The position numbers and the translations under genes are program-made. A DNA stretch of 64,000 nt from NCBI RefSeq assembly GCF_004794105.1, contig NZ_SRYR01000001.1, positions 1,240,001-1,304,000 on the forward strand, in the 5' to 3' direction. Every line of letters begins with the position of its first letter. The stretch's first letter is position 1. Shown here piece after piece: positions 10,043 to 19,308 of the stretch. A model generated the notes under the pieces. That model saw only the letters and a list, made by a program, of their open reading frames with translations, was not told the origin of the DNA and did no database searches. Source of the stretch: Clostridium sartagoforme. Lineage in GTDB: Bacteria; Bacillota; Clostridia; Clostridiales; Clostridiaceae.

Positions 10043-10834
10043 TTAACTACTCTTTTTCTTATACATCACAACAGTTATAATTGAAACAATAATAATCATA
10101 GAATTTGCCACAACAGTTCCTATCCAAGTCATAGTCATAGTGCCGAAGATGGGTGATACTGCATTAAACATAGTATGAAATAATACACACATGAACACAC
10201 AGCCTTTTCCTGATATTTTGTAAATTGCTCCATTAAAAAACCGAAAAGCCATGAGTTGAACTGCAAACATCCAAAAGTTAATGAGTCCATCTCCATGATT
10301 AGTTCCCGAAATAAAAAAGAGAGGGATATGCCAAAAAATCCAAATAATTCCTGTGAAAATAGAAGATAAAACAAAGCCATATTCTTTATCAAGCTCAGGC
10401 TGCAATATGTACATCCAACCTGCTTCTTCCAAACCACCGATAATAAGGCTCCCAGGTAGAGAAAGGAAAAACGTATAAAATGGAAGTACCATTTCCATAC
10501 GACCTGAAACTACAATATGTATAAAAAAATACAGTGAAAGGCCTCCAACAACGAATAAATAAAGTAAAATGTTATTTTTTAAATAAAAAACTGTTTTCAA
10601 CCATTCCTTAAAATCTACTATTTTATTATTATTCTTCAGAACTATATATGAAGCAATAGCTGGTGATAAAATATAGATTGCAAAAGGAATGTTCATCCCG
10701 AATTGTTTTAACGAGTAAACCCAATTATAAACTGAATAACCGAACTGCCCAAGAAAAATTAAAGTTCCTGATACAAGATAGGCTATGCAAAAAGTCAGTA
10801 TCGTAAATTGTACGATAATTTTTTTATCTGCCAT
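10043..10834 (-). CDS. CPBP family intramembrane metalloprotease (Abi/CAAX type)
   Basis: A 263-residue protein with about seven or eight hydrophobic helices. Family motifs are visible: the double glutamate in LEEAGW near residue 137, FWHIPLF near 170, and a late His in FHTMFNA near 220. CPBP enzymes are glutamate-dependent proteases in the membrane. Some process CAAX peptides, and some give self-immunity to bacteriocins. The first motif normally reads EExxxR; here a Met stands one residue after EEAGW, so activity is not assured. It neighbours a broken ABC exporter, which would suit a decayed bacteriocin locus, but no precursor peptide was found. Start: ATG with GAGGTGAA upstream. Confidence 0.82.
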   Translation of the reverse strand: MADKKIIVQFTILTFCIAYLVSGTLIFLGQFGYSVYNWVYSLKQFGMNIPFAIYILSPAIASYIVLKNNNKIVDFKEWLKTVFYLKNNILLYLFVVGGLSLYFFIHIVVSGRMEMVLPFYTFFLSLPGSLIIGGLEEAGWMYILQPELDKEYGFVLSSIFTGIIWIFWHIPLFFISGTNHGDGLINFWMFAVQLMAFRFFNGAIYKISGKGCVFMCVLFHTMFNAVSPIFGTMTMTWIGTVVANSMIIIVSIITVVMYKKKSS

Positions 10835-10999
10835 GATTTCTTCACCTCACATTTTGAAGTATTCATTAAGTTTTAATGGATGGAATATTTTACTTTTATC
10901 ACTTAATGTTATCTTTCTGCTAATTCAAAATTAAGCTCCTCAAAAAATTCAACTAATCTCCATTACAAATTCTTATTTGTCTAACCTACATATTAGAAT

Positions 11000-11905
11000 T
11001 TAGCTACGGATTGCTTTAATATATCTCATATTTTTTATAATCAAATCTGATTTCCACCAATTTTTGCTACTGTTCCATTGTTCAGGATAATCTGTCCATG
11101 ACCATGTGATCCTCCATGTACCATCTGATTCTTGAGTATTTAAGATAAACTCACATTCATAATCGCATATTTCTTTATTCTGCATATAGAAATCACTTGT
11201 TTTAGTTCCTATGAATAAGGATGGTTTACATACATAATCAACTGCCCACCTTGATGTATCATATGTTATAACATGTTTTATCTGTTTATGTAGCAATGTA
11301 TTAAATTCCTCTATATCCAAAAGTTCATTAATTGAGCTTTCTTTTATATACTCATACAATTCAACAAAGCAAGAAACAGTGTGCATAGATTCCATAGGAA
11401 AATTTATCTTAAAATAACTGTATGCTTCTTTAGCAAGAACACAAGCCAACTCAAAGATTTTGCTATTTTCATCTGCAAACTTCAATATAAAACCAATAAA
11501 GCATGCTGTAGGATTATATGATATTTCCTGAGAAGTTTCAAAATGCCACCATGGTGCATGTGGATAATCATTGTTAGTAGTCACTGTATTTAACCATGTA
11601 TGTCCATCAAAACCCTTTCCTGAGGATAAATAATTCAATATTCCTTGTATAATAGGATGATTTTTATCATTGAAATTTATCTCTTTAATTATCTCCGTAG
11701 CAACCCAAGTTTGAACTGGTGATGAATTAGGATTCCAATAATCTGGCTCAAGTGCATTTCCAAATCCTCCATCCTCATTTTGGTACGCAGATAATGCTAT
11801 CAAAACCTCTTCTTTACTTCCGTTTTCAAATAGATATTTCCATCTTGCTATATCAAGGGGCCTAGCATTCCTATAAATAAAATTCCTAGCTTGTTCATAA
11901 TACAT
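11000..11905 (-). CDS. Terpenoid-cyclase/prenyltransferase-like alpha-toroid protein
   Basis: A 301-residue soluble protein. Residues 35-60 contain a QW-like repeat (YQNEDGGFGNALEPD), and the C-terminus has QESDGTWRITW, both usual in alpha/alpha-toroid folds. Similar uncharacterised proteins are common in Firmicutes. No membrane segment or catalytic motif for a known reaction is evident, so only the fold is proposed. ATG 11905 has GGAGG 7 bases upstream and is preferred to the TTG two codons earlier. The gene stands alone. Confidence 0.6.
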   Translation of the reverse strand: MYYEQARNFIYRNARPLDIARWKYLFENGSKEEVLIALSAYQNEDGGFGNALEPDYWNPNSSPVQTWVATEIIKEINFNDKNHPIIQGILNYLSSGKGFDGHTWLNTVTTNNDYPHAPWWHFETSQEISYNPTACFIGFILKFADENSKIFELACVLAKEAYSYFKINFPMESMHTVSCFVELYEYIKESSINELLDIEEFNTLLHKQIKHVITYDTSRWAVDYVCKPSLFIGTKTSDFYMQNKEICDYECEFILNTQESDGTWRITWSWTDYPEQWNSSKNWWKSDLIIKNMRYIKAIRS

Positions 11906-12075
11906 AATCAAACCTCCATTTAGTTTCTATGATAATTTCATAGTTATCAATCAACTTTATACTAATTAATTTATTACTTCTCCCTTAGCGAAATGAGTTA
12001 ATTAAACATTAGCTAAATTAAAATTTGATTTGATAGTAAACTCATGCTTAATAAGCATCCTTAACTTATTAAAAC

Positions 12076-12522
12076 TTAGTTAATAACTAATGCCATAACT
12101 GGATCATTTCCATCTAAAATGCCTGTAAAACTGAATCCTAATTCCTTATATAGTTTAATTGCAATCTCATTTTTTTCACTTACACTTAGGCAAATATATT
12201 TAGACACTGAATAATAATCTTTTAAATATTTAATTAATAGATTTAATGTTTTCCTTCCATATCCCTTGTCTTGATAACGATAATCTATTAAAAATCTATC
12301 AATCCATAGATAGTTCTCAGAATTTAATCCATACATTGTAAATCCTATCATCAAATTATTATAGTAAATCCCTACAGGAGTCCACTTAATACCATATGCA
12401 TTATTTTTTGCATCATCCAATGCCTTTTCCATACTTTCAATATAATCCTTTTGAGAGTTATTAACTTTTAAACTTAGAACTTCACTGATATTTTCATTAT
12501 TTATTTCTTTGAATATAATCAT
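12076..12522 (-). CDS. GNAT family N-acetyltransferase
   Basis: A 148-residue single-domain protein with a GNAT fold. The acetyl-CoA motif A appears as DYRYQDKGYGRKTLNLL (Q/R-x-x-G-x-G/A region), and the C-terminal motif as LYKELGFSFTGI. The length is normal. The acceptor is unknown; the spermidine or protein acetyltransferase class is possible from the pattern. The start is ATG 12522 with AAAGGTG upstream. Confidence 0.82.
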   Translation of the reverse strand: MIIFKEINNENISEVLSLKVNNSQKDYIESMEKALDDAKNNAYGIKWTPVGIYYNNLMIGFTMYGLNSENYLWIDRFLIDYRYQDKGYGRKTLNLLIKYLKDYYSVSKYICLSVSEKNEIAIKLYKELGFSFTGILDGNDPVMALVIN

Positions 12523-12635
12523 TTTTTCACCTTTAACATCATTAATAACAGATATTCTTGCTTCATAGAATGTTTATCTCTAAACAAGCTTTTAACACTT
12601 GTAAAATACTGCTTCCTATAATATTTTTAAGTCTA

Positions 12636-13151
12636 TTAACTGAGTTCCTGCTCTAACAAAATAATCGATTCTTCATTTTCACCAATCATTTCAACATATA
12701 TCTTATTTACCAAGGTACTAAATCTATCCTTATATTTACTAACATCATCAAATGCTTTATTTAGTAGCTCCATAGAAGATAGCTTTCCAACTGTCATATG
12801 TGGGACATAATCATAACCTAAATTAAATTCCTTAAGTTTATCTTTATATAAAATATCATGAATACTTTTAATTACATCCATACCTTGTACTACATTTAAA
12901 AATAAGTAATTTCCATATCTATCTTCCTGTTTACTAAAACCTTCTAACTCAATTTTGAAAGGATGTATATCCTTTAAACTCTCTCTCATATATAAATTCA
13001 GCTCTTCATTAGTTAGCTCACCCTCAAATGGAAACACTAAAGTAATATGTCGTAATACTAAATCTTACAGCGGATCGTATTTCTTACGAATATCATTTAT
13101 AATATTAATATTTTTAAAATCAGGAAAAATCATAATAACTCTTGTATCCAT
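12636..13151 (-). pseudogene. 2H phosphoesterase (2'-5' RNA ligase-like) with internal stop
   Basis: Reading from ATG 13151 (GAGGAG upstream) gives 28 good codons, then TAA at 13065-13067, then the same frame continues to 12636. The join spells a normal 2H phosphoesterase of about 171 residues. The first catalytic H-x-T follows the stop (HITLVFPF) and the second is HMTVGKL. The stop thus cuts the protein just before its first active-site motif. A GTG restart at 13037 would lack the first motif. The gene is therefore most likely dead. Enzymes of this type open 2',3'-cyclic phosphates on RNA-like substrates. Confidence 0.82.
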
Positions 13152-13197
13152 ACTAAAGTCTCCTCTACAAATTACTAATTATTAAGCTGATAAAATT

Positions 13198-13629
13198 TTA
13201 ATATTTAATTTCTTTTCCCCTCAAAATAATATCTGATAAAATATGTGCATTTTTATAATAATAATTAAACATTTCATCTCTTTCTCTAGAGTTATCATTC
13301 AATTCACTTTCTATAAATTCAATGCATTCATTTAAACATGAAAGTGTTACATCCCATATAAATTGCTTATAATCAGGTTTATATAGCAACTTATTATATA
13401 CTTCCTTTAAGAAAATCTGCCTATATTCATCCGTCATATAAAAAGGAAATGGGAAAAAGTCTTCTGAGCCATGTACTATTAGTCGTGCAATATCTAATGA
13501 ATATGGCATAATACCTGCAAATCCCCAGTCTATTAAAGTAATTCCGATACCATTTTTTATTGCATTACACTGAAGGAAATCTCCATTACATAAAGTACGT
13601 GGGCATGTTAATTGTCTCTCATTAAATTT
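13198..13629 (-). pseudogene. Aminoglycoside phosphotransferase-like fragment (C-terminal)
   Basis: The frame opens straight after a stop at 13630-13632 and has no plausible start until ATG 13509. Before that ATG it already reads as the APH/choline-kinase catalytic region: LCNGDFLQCN in place of the Brenner H-G-D-x4-N motif, and ITLIDWGFAG in place of the metal-binding motif. So about 143 C-terminal residues of a protein near 300 residues survive. The N-lobe is missing and the Brenner His is Asn. The fragment begins inside the end of the upstream GNAT gene, which suggests a deletion joined the two. Confidence 0.75.
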
Positions 13630-14578
13630 CTATAATTCTTTCATCAATTCGTCTAACAAAGCTATAAGTATAAGCTTCAAAGTATTTTGTCCAAAATCTA
13701 AGTGCCGTTGGATTCAAGGTTTCACAATCAACACCTAAGTATTTTAAACCTTCATCTGATAACTTTTTAATAGTGAATAATAATAATTCTTGTGCAACTG
13801 TGCTATTTCTATATTGCTCCTCAACATAAGTGCCACAGATATTTAGTACCTCTTCATCCTCTGAAATGAATGTTTCAGCTTTTTCACATACTTCAATATA
13901 ACCTACAGGTCTGTTATCATTATATGCAGCAAAAAATCTATTTTTTCTCTCTTCACATTTTACTGCAAACTCATCAGCTGTTAAGTATGATGCTGGCATA
14001 TATATAGGACTTCCATTCATATGCTTAGAAAGACCATTTATTAAGTTTAATAACTCACTAGATTTTTCATAGCTAATTTCTTCATATCTACATCCACTAT
14101 TTATCTTTGCTTCATCTAAATTGGTCAATTTTTTTATTGCATCACTACAACGAATTCCAAAGCCATTCAATATGAATGATTCTATAATTTCTTTATCATG
14201 TGCATATTTACAAATTGCAAAACTAAATATTCCATCTTTAATCATTAGTTTAGATACATATTCAAATAGTAAGGATGCTGTTTTTTTTCTATTTCTTCCT
14301 CCAAATGCACTTCCAAACAATGGGGAAAATGAACCTTTTACATTTCCAAATTGACCTTGAAATCCACCCCAAAACACTAGATATCCTACCAGTTCTTCAT
14401 CTTGAATTGCTAATAATCCATATTTACTGCTAAAAATATCAACTATCAATTCTCTCAGTTTTGCTCTATAATTTTTTACCAATAGTTGCTTATTATTGAT
14501 ACATTCATTTTTATATTCTTTCATTGCTAACTCAACAGCATCATCTATATATTTTAATTCTAGTTTTCTAAATCCCAT
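13622..14578 (-). CDS. Tandem GNAT-fold acetyltransferase
   Basis: A 318-residue protein with two GNAT-like halves. The second half (about 165-318) holds the better acetyl-CoA motif, GTYVEEQYRNSTVAQELL, and a C-terminal LGVDCETLNPTALRFWTKYF that matches the family end. The first half carries LLAIQDEELVGYLVFWGG but a weaker CoA loop. Such double GNAT proteins are widespread in Firmicutes with unknown acceptors. ATG 14578 has AGGAGG upstream. Its stop overlaps the beginning of the APH-like fragment. Confidence 0.8.
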   Translation of the reverse strand: MGFRKLELKYIDDAVELAMKEYKNECINNKQLLVKNYRAKLRELIVDIFSSKYGLLAIQDEELVGYLVFWGGFQGQFGNVKGSFSPLFGSAFGGRNRKKTASLLFEYVSKLMIKDGIFSFAICKYAHDKEIIESFILNGFGIRCSDAIKKLTNLDEAKINSGCRYEEISYEKSSELLNLINGLSKHMNGSPIYMPASYLTADEFAVKCEERKNRFFAAYNDNRPVGYIEVCEKAETFISEDEEVLNICGTYVEEQYRNSTVAQELLLFTIKKLSDEGLKYLGVDCETLNPTALRFWTKYFEAYTYSFVRRIDERIIEI

Positions 14579-14711
14579 TAAATCCTCCTTTTATACCCTA
14601 ATATCATAATTTCAGATTTTAGCTCAAAAATCTTATCCCAACACATTAATTTCACTCTTTTAACTCTTGCATCTAGTCCAACCCACGTCTAACATTTTAG
14701 CAATAATTTAA

Positions 14712-15320
14712 TTATAGTTTTAACCACAAAGCAGGACGAACCCCACCTTTATTATCCCCTAAATAGTGAAAAAGACTGATGTTACATCTGAAGATATTAT
14801 TCCCTTGGATACCTATATTACCATCACCGTGGACGTAGACAGCTCTTACATTATGGCGACCAGGAGCCCGAAGCCACCACCACCATAACCCATCCTTGAA
14901 GGTAGCACTTCTCTTAATATTATTTTTGTCTTTTCTTTGAAACCAATATTTTTGATTCTTACCACGATTATGCAGATTTGCACTACTATCTCCAAAATAT
15001 CTGCATACCATATCTTCAATATCTAATAAAAAAATTCTATCCTCTGTATCTTCACCACCATTGGTACCATACCATGGGTTATTTGAATTCTTATTTATTA
15101 CCGGAATTATTCTTGATCTGTTTGTCACGGTGAACTTATCATAAAATTCCCCATTAAGATATTTTCTTAACTCACAGTCAGCCCATGTAGTATCTTTATA
15201 AACATCATGATAAGCACGTTGTTCTATTATATCTTCTGTTATAATCAAAGCAGCATTATTTTTTATGTCAAGTATGCGCCATTGGTATCTGTCAAATACT
15301 ATTTTATCTCCTACTTGCAT
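14712..15320 (-). CDS. DUF6273 domain protein
   Basis: A 202-residue protein. The N-terminus (VGDKIVFDRYQWRIL) and the C-terminal signature (WWWWLRAPG, then GGVRPALWL) match the DUF6273 domain seen in many gut clostridia. No signal peptide or membrane helix is present. The function is unknown. The four-Trp run near residue 150 is unusually aromatic but lies at the position where the family has WWLR. Start ATG 15320 follows GGAGGGAAAA. Confidence 0.75.
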   Translation of the reverse strand: MQVGDKIVFDRYQWRILDIKNNAALIITEDIIEQRAYHDVYKDTTWADCELRKYLNGEFYDKFTVTNRSRIIPVINKNSNNPWYGTNGGEDTEDRIFLLDIEDMVCRYFGDSSANLHNRGKNQKYWFQRKDKNNIKRSATFKDGLWWWWLRAPGRHNVRAVYVHGDGNIGIQGNNIFRCNISLFHYLGDNKGGVRPALWLKL

Positions 15321-15722
15321 TTTTCCTCCCTGTAATTTTATATTTTAAATCTCTAAGACTTAATACATCTTGCTTCATTATTACTATTTGATTAAAACTA
15401 CTACTTTCCCATCTTAACTTTGACGATATTATTAAAGTTTATGACTGAACACCTAACTTCCCTAGATTATTATTTATTAATCTTTTTCAATTATTACTTA
15501 ATTATAACATATTATGTAAATTTATATTATACACTTACTCAAATATTTACTTCATAATATATTGATATTCTATCTCTGAATAATAAAGAAAAAAATACCG
15601 CATATCATTCTGATAATACGGTATCTACTTCAATTAAATATCAACTTCTATTTTCTTAACAATTTAAATTATTTTCAGGCATTCAATCTACCATTATATA
15701 TAAAATAATTAGGAATAATCTA
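15321..15722. other. Intergenic region, 402 bases
   Basis: AT-rich sequence with no ORF that I can support. It holds the terminator of the Rrf2/SDR unit near 15595-15624. Confidence 0.6.
15586..15624 (-). terminator. Terminator of the Rrf2 regulator unit
   Basis: On the minus strand ATACCG (15624-15619) pairs with CGGTAT (15600-15595), with an inner TATCA/TGATA pair and a TTC loop, followed by seven Ts. Confidence 0.8.
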
Positions 15723-16184
15723 TTATACCCTTTCATTCCAATCAATCTTCAAATTAGAATTATTTTCGTCAACAAGTAATTCTGATAAATTTACTGCTTC
15801 TAGCTGAGTATTAAATGCATTAATTCCTAAAGAAATAGTATCAAGCACTTTTTTCTTGCTTTGTTTAGTATGTTCATCATCACTAAAAACATGTTCAGCT
15901 AAATCTGATACATTAAAGGTAATTCCTTCTGTTTCAATTGCATTATATACATCATATAAAGTTGTTTCCTTTAATGATTTTTTTAATTGAAATCCTCCAT
16001 CTTTACTAGCATTAGATGTAATTAAATCTGCTAACACTAGTTTTCTTAGAATTTTTTTTAAATAAGAATCTGATACTTGTAAAATATTACTCATAACATT
16101 ACTTTTTACTGTTTGATTATCCTTTTGTAATCCTAGCATCAAAAGAACATATATTCCTTGTTCAAAACTTTTGTTTATTTTCAC
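15723..16184 (-). CDS. Rrf2 family transcriptional regulator (no Fe-S cysteines)
   Basis: A 153-residue protein with an N-terminal winged helix. VSDSYLKKILRKLVLADLI is the recognition region and GGFQL is the wing, as in Rrf2 proteins. The central cysteines that bind Fe-S in IscR or NsrR are absent, as in the YwnA/YwgB-like branch that senses other signals. It lies 15 bases after the oxidoreductase gene and shares its promoter. Palindromes at that promoter (16784-16825) make autoregulation likely (inference). Confidence 0.82.
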   Translation of the reverse strand: MKINKSFEQGIYVLLMLGLQKDNQTVKSNVMSNILQVSDSYLKKILRKLVLADLITSNASKDGGFQLKKSLKETTLYDVYNAIETEGITFNVSDLAEHVFSDDEHTKQSKKKVLDTISLGINAFNTQLEAVNLSELLVDENNSNLKIDWNERV

Positions 16185-16199
16185 AATAAAACTCCATTC

Positions 16200-16769
16200 T
16201 TATTTTGTTAATTTAGTAATTAATTCATTAGCTACATCTTCTACATGAACTGGTTTTAATTTCTTTGAAAATACTCCTAATACTTTAAAGACAGGAACCA
16301 TTTTAGCTAATGCATCTTTTCTATCTCTACCATATACAACCGTAGGTTCTACATATTCGACTCTTTTATTACTTAATTTAAGCATATTTATTATATCACA
16401 TTTTATATCTGTAAAACTTTTAGGTCCTAAAATACCACCAATAAAGCCTATTTTATCAATATTATTTTTTTCAGCTATCTCTAACATCACTTCAGCAGGC
16501 TGTTTATTAATTTTTACAAGTTCTGCACTATCCTTTTCTGGATGGCCTACAAAATCTATAATACAATCAATTTCTTTAGGCAATACCTTTTCTACAGAAT
16601 TATAATCAGTTACATCTGCTGATAAATTATGTATTCTTTTATCTACTAATTTATTATTTCCTGATCTTGAAATAACATAGAATTCTACGTTTTTATCTTT
16701 TTTTAACCATTGTCTAGTTACCTCTCTACCAATATATCCGTTTCCACCAAGTAATACAATTCTTTTCAT
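16200..16769 (-). CDS. NAD(P)-binding epimerase/NmrA-like oxidoreductase
   Basis: A 189-residue Rossmann protein. The nucleotide motif GGNGYIGREV is at residues 8-17, and Asp54-Val-Thr-Asp follows beta-3 as in extended or atypical SDRs. It is short for an epimerase (usually about 300), ending after the YVEPTVVYGRDR segment, so it resembles the small NAD(P)H-binding NmrA-like proteins. It is the first gene of a unit with the Rrf2 regulator. It may be the effector gene for a redox or electrophile response (inference). Confidence 0.75.
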   Translation of the reverse strand: MKRIVLLGGNGYIGREVTRQWLKKDKNVEFYVISRSGNNKLVDKRIHNLSADVTDYNSVEKVLPKEIDCIIDFVGHPEKDSAELVKINKQPAEVMLEIAEKNNIDKIGFIGGILGPKSFTDIKCDIINMLKLSNKRVEYVEPTVVYGRDRKDALAKMVPVFKVLGVFSKKLKPVHVEDVANELITKLTK

Positions 16770-16783
16770 AATGCACTCTCCTA

Positions 16784-16837
16784 ATCCATAGATTTAATAT
16801 CTATGGATATTATACATCTATAGATATTAAATATCAA
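16784..16837 (-). promoter_or_regulatory. Promoter with overlapping palindromic operators
   Basis: On the minus strand TTGATA (16837-16832) and TATAAT (16814-16809) are separated by exactly 17 bases. A perfect palindrome, ATCCATAGAT-N5-ATCTATGGAT (16784-16808), lies just after the -10 box. A self-complementary ATCTATAGAT (16816-16825) lies in the spacer. The shared TCTAT core suggests two sites for the Rrf2 protein, where binding would block polymerase. Confidence 0.75.
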
Positions 16838-17023
16838 CAGATTATTGATAAAAAAATGTTTCTTGATTATTTATATAGCACAAAAAATAGTATCTCCTAA
16901 CTGTAAGATACTATTTCTTATATTTATAAAACACCGTACTTTCTCTTTCTCCCTCTTAAACTTTCATTTATGTGAACCATATTATTCCTTGTAACTGTAA
17001 TGAAAATATCCTTAGTTATATTA

Positions 17024-18337
17024 TTAATATGGGAGACTTATTAATATCTCAGTATATTTTCCAGGTTCACTTTCTACATGTATTTCTCCTTTAGATAAAT
17101 CAATTATTCTTTTACAAATAGATAATCCTAGTCCATATCCTTCACCTTTTCTAGAACTATCTCCTTGATAGAACTTATGAAATACTCTCTTTTTAGTATC
17201 TTCATCCATTCCACATCCATAATCTCTTATTTTAACAAAGGCATACTCTGGATTTTTGTAGCAACATATATCAATTTCACTATTTTCTTCCGAAAACTTT
17301 ATAGCATTATTGATTATATTTATCCATACTTGCATTAAGTACTCTTCTTTTCCGTAATAAGACATATTGGTTAGATCAAAATTAAATGATATATTTTTAT
17401 TAGTCCATTCTTTTTCAAGTAGTATAACAGTCTTCCTAATTTGCTCATCTAAGAAAAACTTCTTATTCCCTTTAAAATTATCTATATTATCAAGTTTTGA
17501 AAGTGTTAAAATATTAGATGATAACTCTGATAACCTACTAGCTTCATCAGTTATAATATTTAAATATTCTAGTCTTTCTTCTTCTGATAGCTTGGTATTT
17601 TTAAGTATAGTTGCAAATCCATCTATAGCTGCTATTGGCGTTTTAAATTCATGAGATACATTATTAATAAAGTCAGTTTGCATATATTCAATATTCTTTA
17701 AATCTCTAGCCATAGAATTAAATTTTTCTACAAGCATACCTACTTCATCATTACTTTTTATATCAATATTTATATCAAAATTACCTGCAGATATTTCATT
17801 TGTAGCATCAGCTAACTTTTCTATTGGTCTTGTAAGCTTTCTTATTACAAAACTTATTATAAATGAACAAATTAATATATTAATAAATAGTACTACTTTG
17901 TTTATACCCGATATAATACGTCCTATATCTGAATAATGCTTTAATTCCAATGAAATATAAGTATTATTTATTTTTCCTACTACCTTAGCTGTAGGTCTAT
18001 GAGCTACTAAGTATATTAATTTCTCTCCTTCAATAATCTTCTTTTCTTGAGATTTTCTTAGATTTAATTCATCTATATCTTTATGTACTGCTAAGCTATA
18101 CCCTAATCCATCATACAGATTTATTAAGGTATCTAATTTTTCTTCATAGTTTTTAGAGCTTTGTAATTCAGATATTATTGTTTCATATCTATTAAATAAT
18201 ACTTCTTCTATTTTACTGTCTATATAAGGACTTACTATTAAAAATGATAGTAAATTTCCTATTATAATAGATACAATAAAGGCTACTACAAATTTAAATT
18301 TTATAGTGTGTCTTAATTTTCTAGAACACCTAATCAT
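17024..18337 (-). CDS. Sensor histidine kinase (HAMP, HisKA)
   Basis: A 437-residue kinase. Transmembrane helices lie near residues 15-36 and 146-165 around a 110-residue outer domain. A HAMP domain (PIEKLADATNEISAG) and a HisKA domain with His229 in NVSHEFKTP follow. The ATPase has an N-box in WINIINNAIKFS, DYGCGM and GYGLGLSICKRI. It overlaps the regulator gene by 8 bases. With the MacB-like ABC gene upstream on the same strand, the set looks like a cell-envelope or antimicrobial-peptide stress system (inference from layout). Confidence 0.92.
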   Translation of the reverse strand: MIRCSRKLRHTIKFKFVVAFIVSIIIGNLLSFLIVSPYIDSKIEEVLFNRYETIISELQSSKNYEEKLDTLINLYDGLGYSLAVHKDIDELNLRKSQEKKIIEGEKLIYLVAHRPTAKVVGKINNTYISLELKHYSDIGRIISGINKVVLFINILICSFIISFVIRKLTRPIEKLADATNEISAGNFDINIDIKSNDEVGMLVEKFNSMARDLKNIEYMQTDFINNVSHEFKTPIAAIDGFATILKNTKLSEEERLEYLNIITDEASRLSELSSNILTLSKLDNIDNFKGNKKFFLDEQIRKTVILLEKEWTNKNISFNFDLTNMSYYGKEEYLMQVWINIINNAIKFSEENSEIDICCYKNPEYAFVKIRDYGCGMDEDTKKRVFHKFYQGDSSRKGEGYGLGLSICKRIIDLSKGEIHVESEPGKYTEILISLPY

Positions 18338-19007
18338 CTTCTCTTACCGCCTTATATCCAAGTCCTCTGACTGTTATGATTTCAAATTCCTTGTAATGTG
18401 AAAACTTTTCTCTTAGTCTTCTTATATGTACATTTACTGTTTGCTCATCACTTTTCACGTCCATTCCCCATATGTCATCCATCAATTGCATGCGTGTAAA
18501 TATTTTATTAGGGTAGCTCAAAAGCTTGTACAACAGATAGAATTCTTTTTGTGGCAGTTCTATTTCTTCATCACCTTTTGTAACAGTTAGCTTATCATAG
18601 TCAAGTACCACATCTTTTATAGCTAATTTATGTTCATTATTTATATTAGCTCTTCTAAGTAATGCTTTAACTCTCATTAATAATTCTTCTAAATCTATAG
18701 GCTTTACCATATAGTCATCAATTCCTAGTTTAAATCCTAATATTTTATCTTCTTTAGATTCCTTTGCTGTAACTATGAGTATTGGTAAATTAGAGTATAT
18801 TTCTCTTAATTCTTCTATAAGCTCAAATCCATCCATATTGGGCATCATAATATCGCATATTACTAAATCTATCATATTATTATTTATTATCTCCAGTGCC
18901 ACAAGTCCATCTGTAGCACTATAAGTTTTATATCCATTGTGCGTTAAATAAACATCAATTAACTTTCTTAATTTATTATTATCTTCTACTATTAATACTT
19001 TAACCAC
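18330..19007 (-). CDS. OmpR/PhoB family response regulator
   Basis: A 225-residue protein. The receiver domain has EDN at 8-10, phospho-acceptor Asp52 in VICDIMMP and a conserved Thr/Lys in IVTAKES. The C-terminal winged helix contains LPQKEFYLLYKLL and VNVHIRRLREKF and ends in TVRGLGYKA, all typical. It is transcribed with the overlapping kinase. An 11-base direct repeat before the ABC gene (21699-21716) is a candidate binding site for it. Confidence 0.93.
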   Translation of the reverse strand: MVKVLIVEDNNKLRKLIDVYLTHNGYKTYSATDGLVALEIINNNMIDLVICDIMMPNMDGFELIEELREIYSNLPILIVTAKESKEDKILGFKLGIDDYMVKPIDLEELLMRVKALLRRANINNEHKLAIKDVVLDYDKLTVTKGDEEIELPQKEFYLLYKLLSYPNKIFTRMQLMDDIWGMDVKSDEQTVNVHIRRLREKFSHYKEFEIITVRGLGYKAVREDD

Positions 19008-19308
19008 ACTATCCCTCCTAAATTAATATCTATAAGTTAAAATAATATTTTTATATTTTATTAAGTTAGTTCATATGTAAAACATTTCAGTTAGGTAATT
19101 ACAAGATAAACTTATTTAAAAATCAAAATATATATATGCTTTCAATTAATATAATTTATTTTCGAAACTATTTTTCACTTAAAATAACATAAGTCCTCAA
19201 AATTTAATTACTTATTGAAACATATATAATAGGATTTTACTATATTTTCTGCTTAATATTAATAGGCTATCTTAATTTATATCATAAGATAGCCTTTATA
19301 TTTATTTC
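19008..19308. other. Intergenic region, 301 bases
   Basis: It holds the terminator of the ABC gene (19265-19294) and AT-rich sequence that probably includes the promoter of the regulator gene. I see no ORF of note. Confidence 0.6.
19265..19294 (-). terminator. Terminator of the MacB-like ABC gene
   Basis: GGCTATCTTA (19265-19274) pairs perfectly with TAAGATAGCC (19285-19294), 10 bases after the stop of the ABC gene. The T-tract is weak. Confidence 0.65.

Noticed and set aside
10135-10437. 100-codon ORF overlapping the CPBP protease gene
   Set aside because: Same strand, other frame; the CPBP frame has all family motifs and good start signals.
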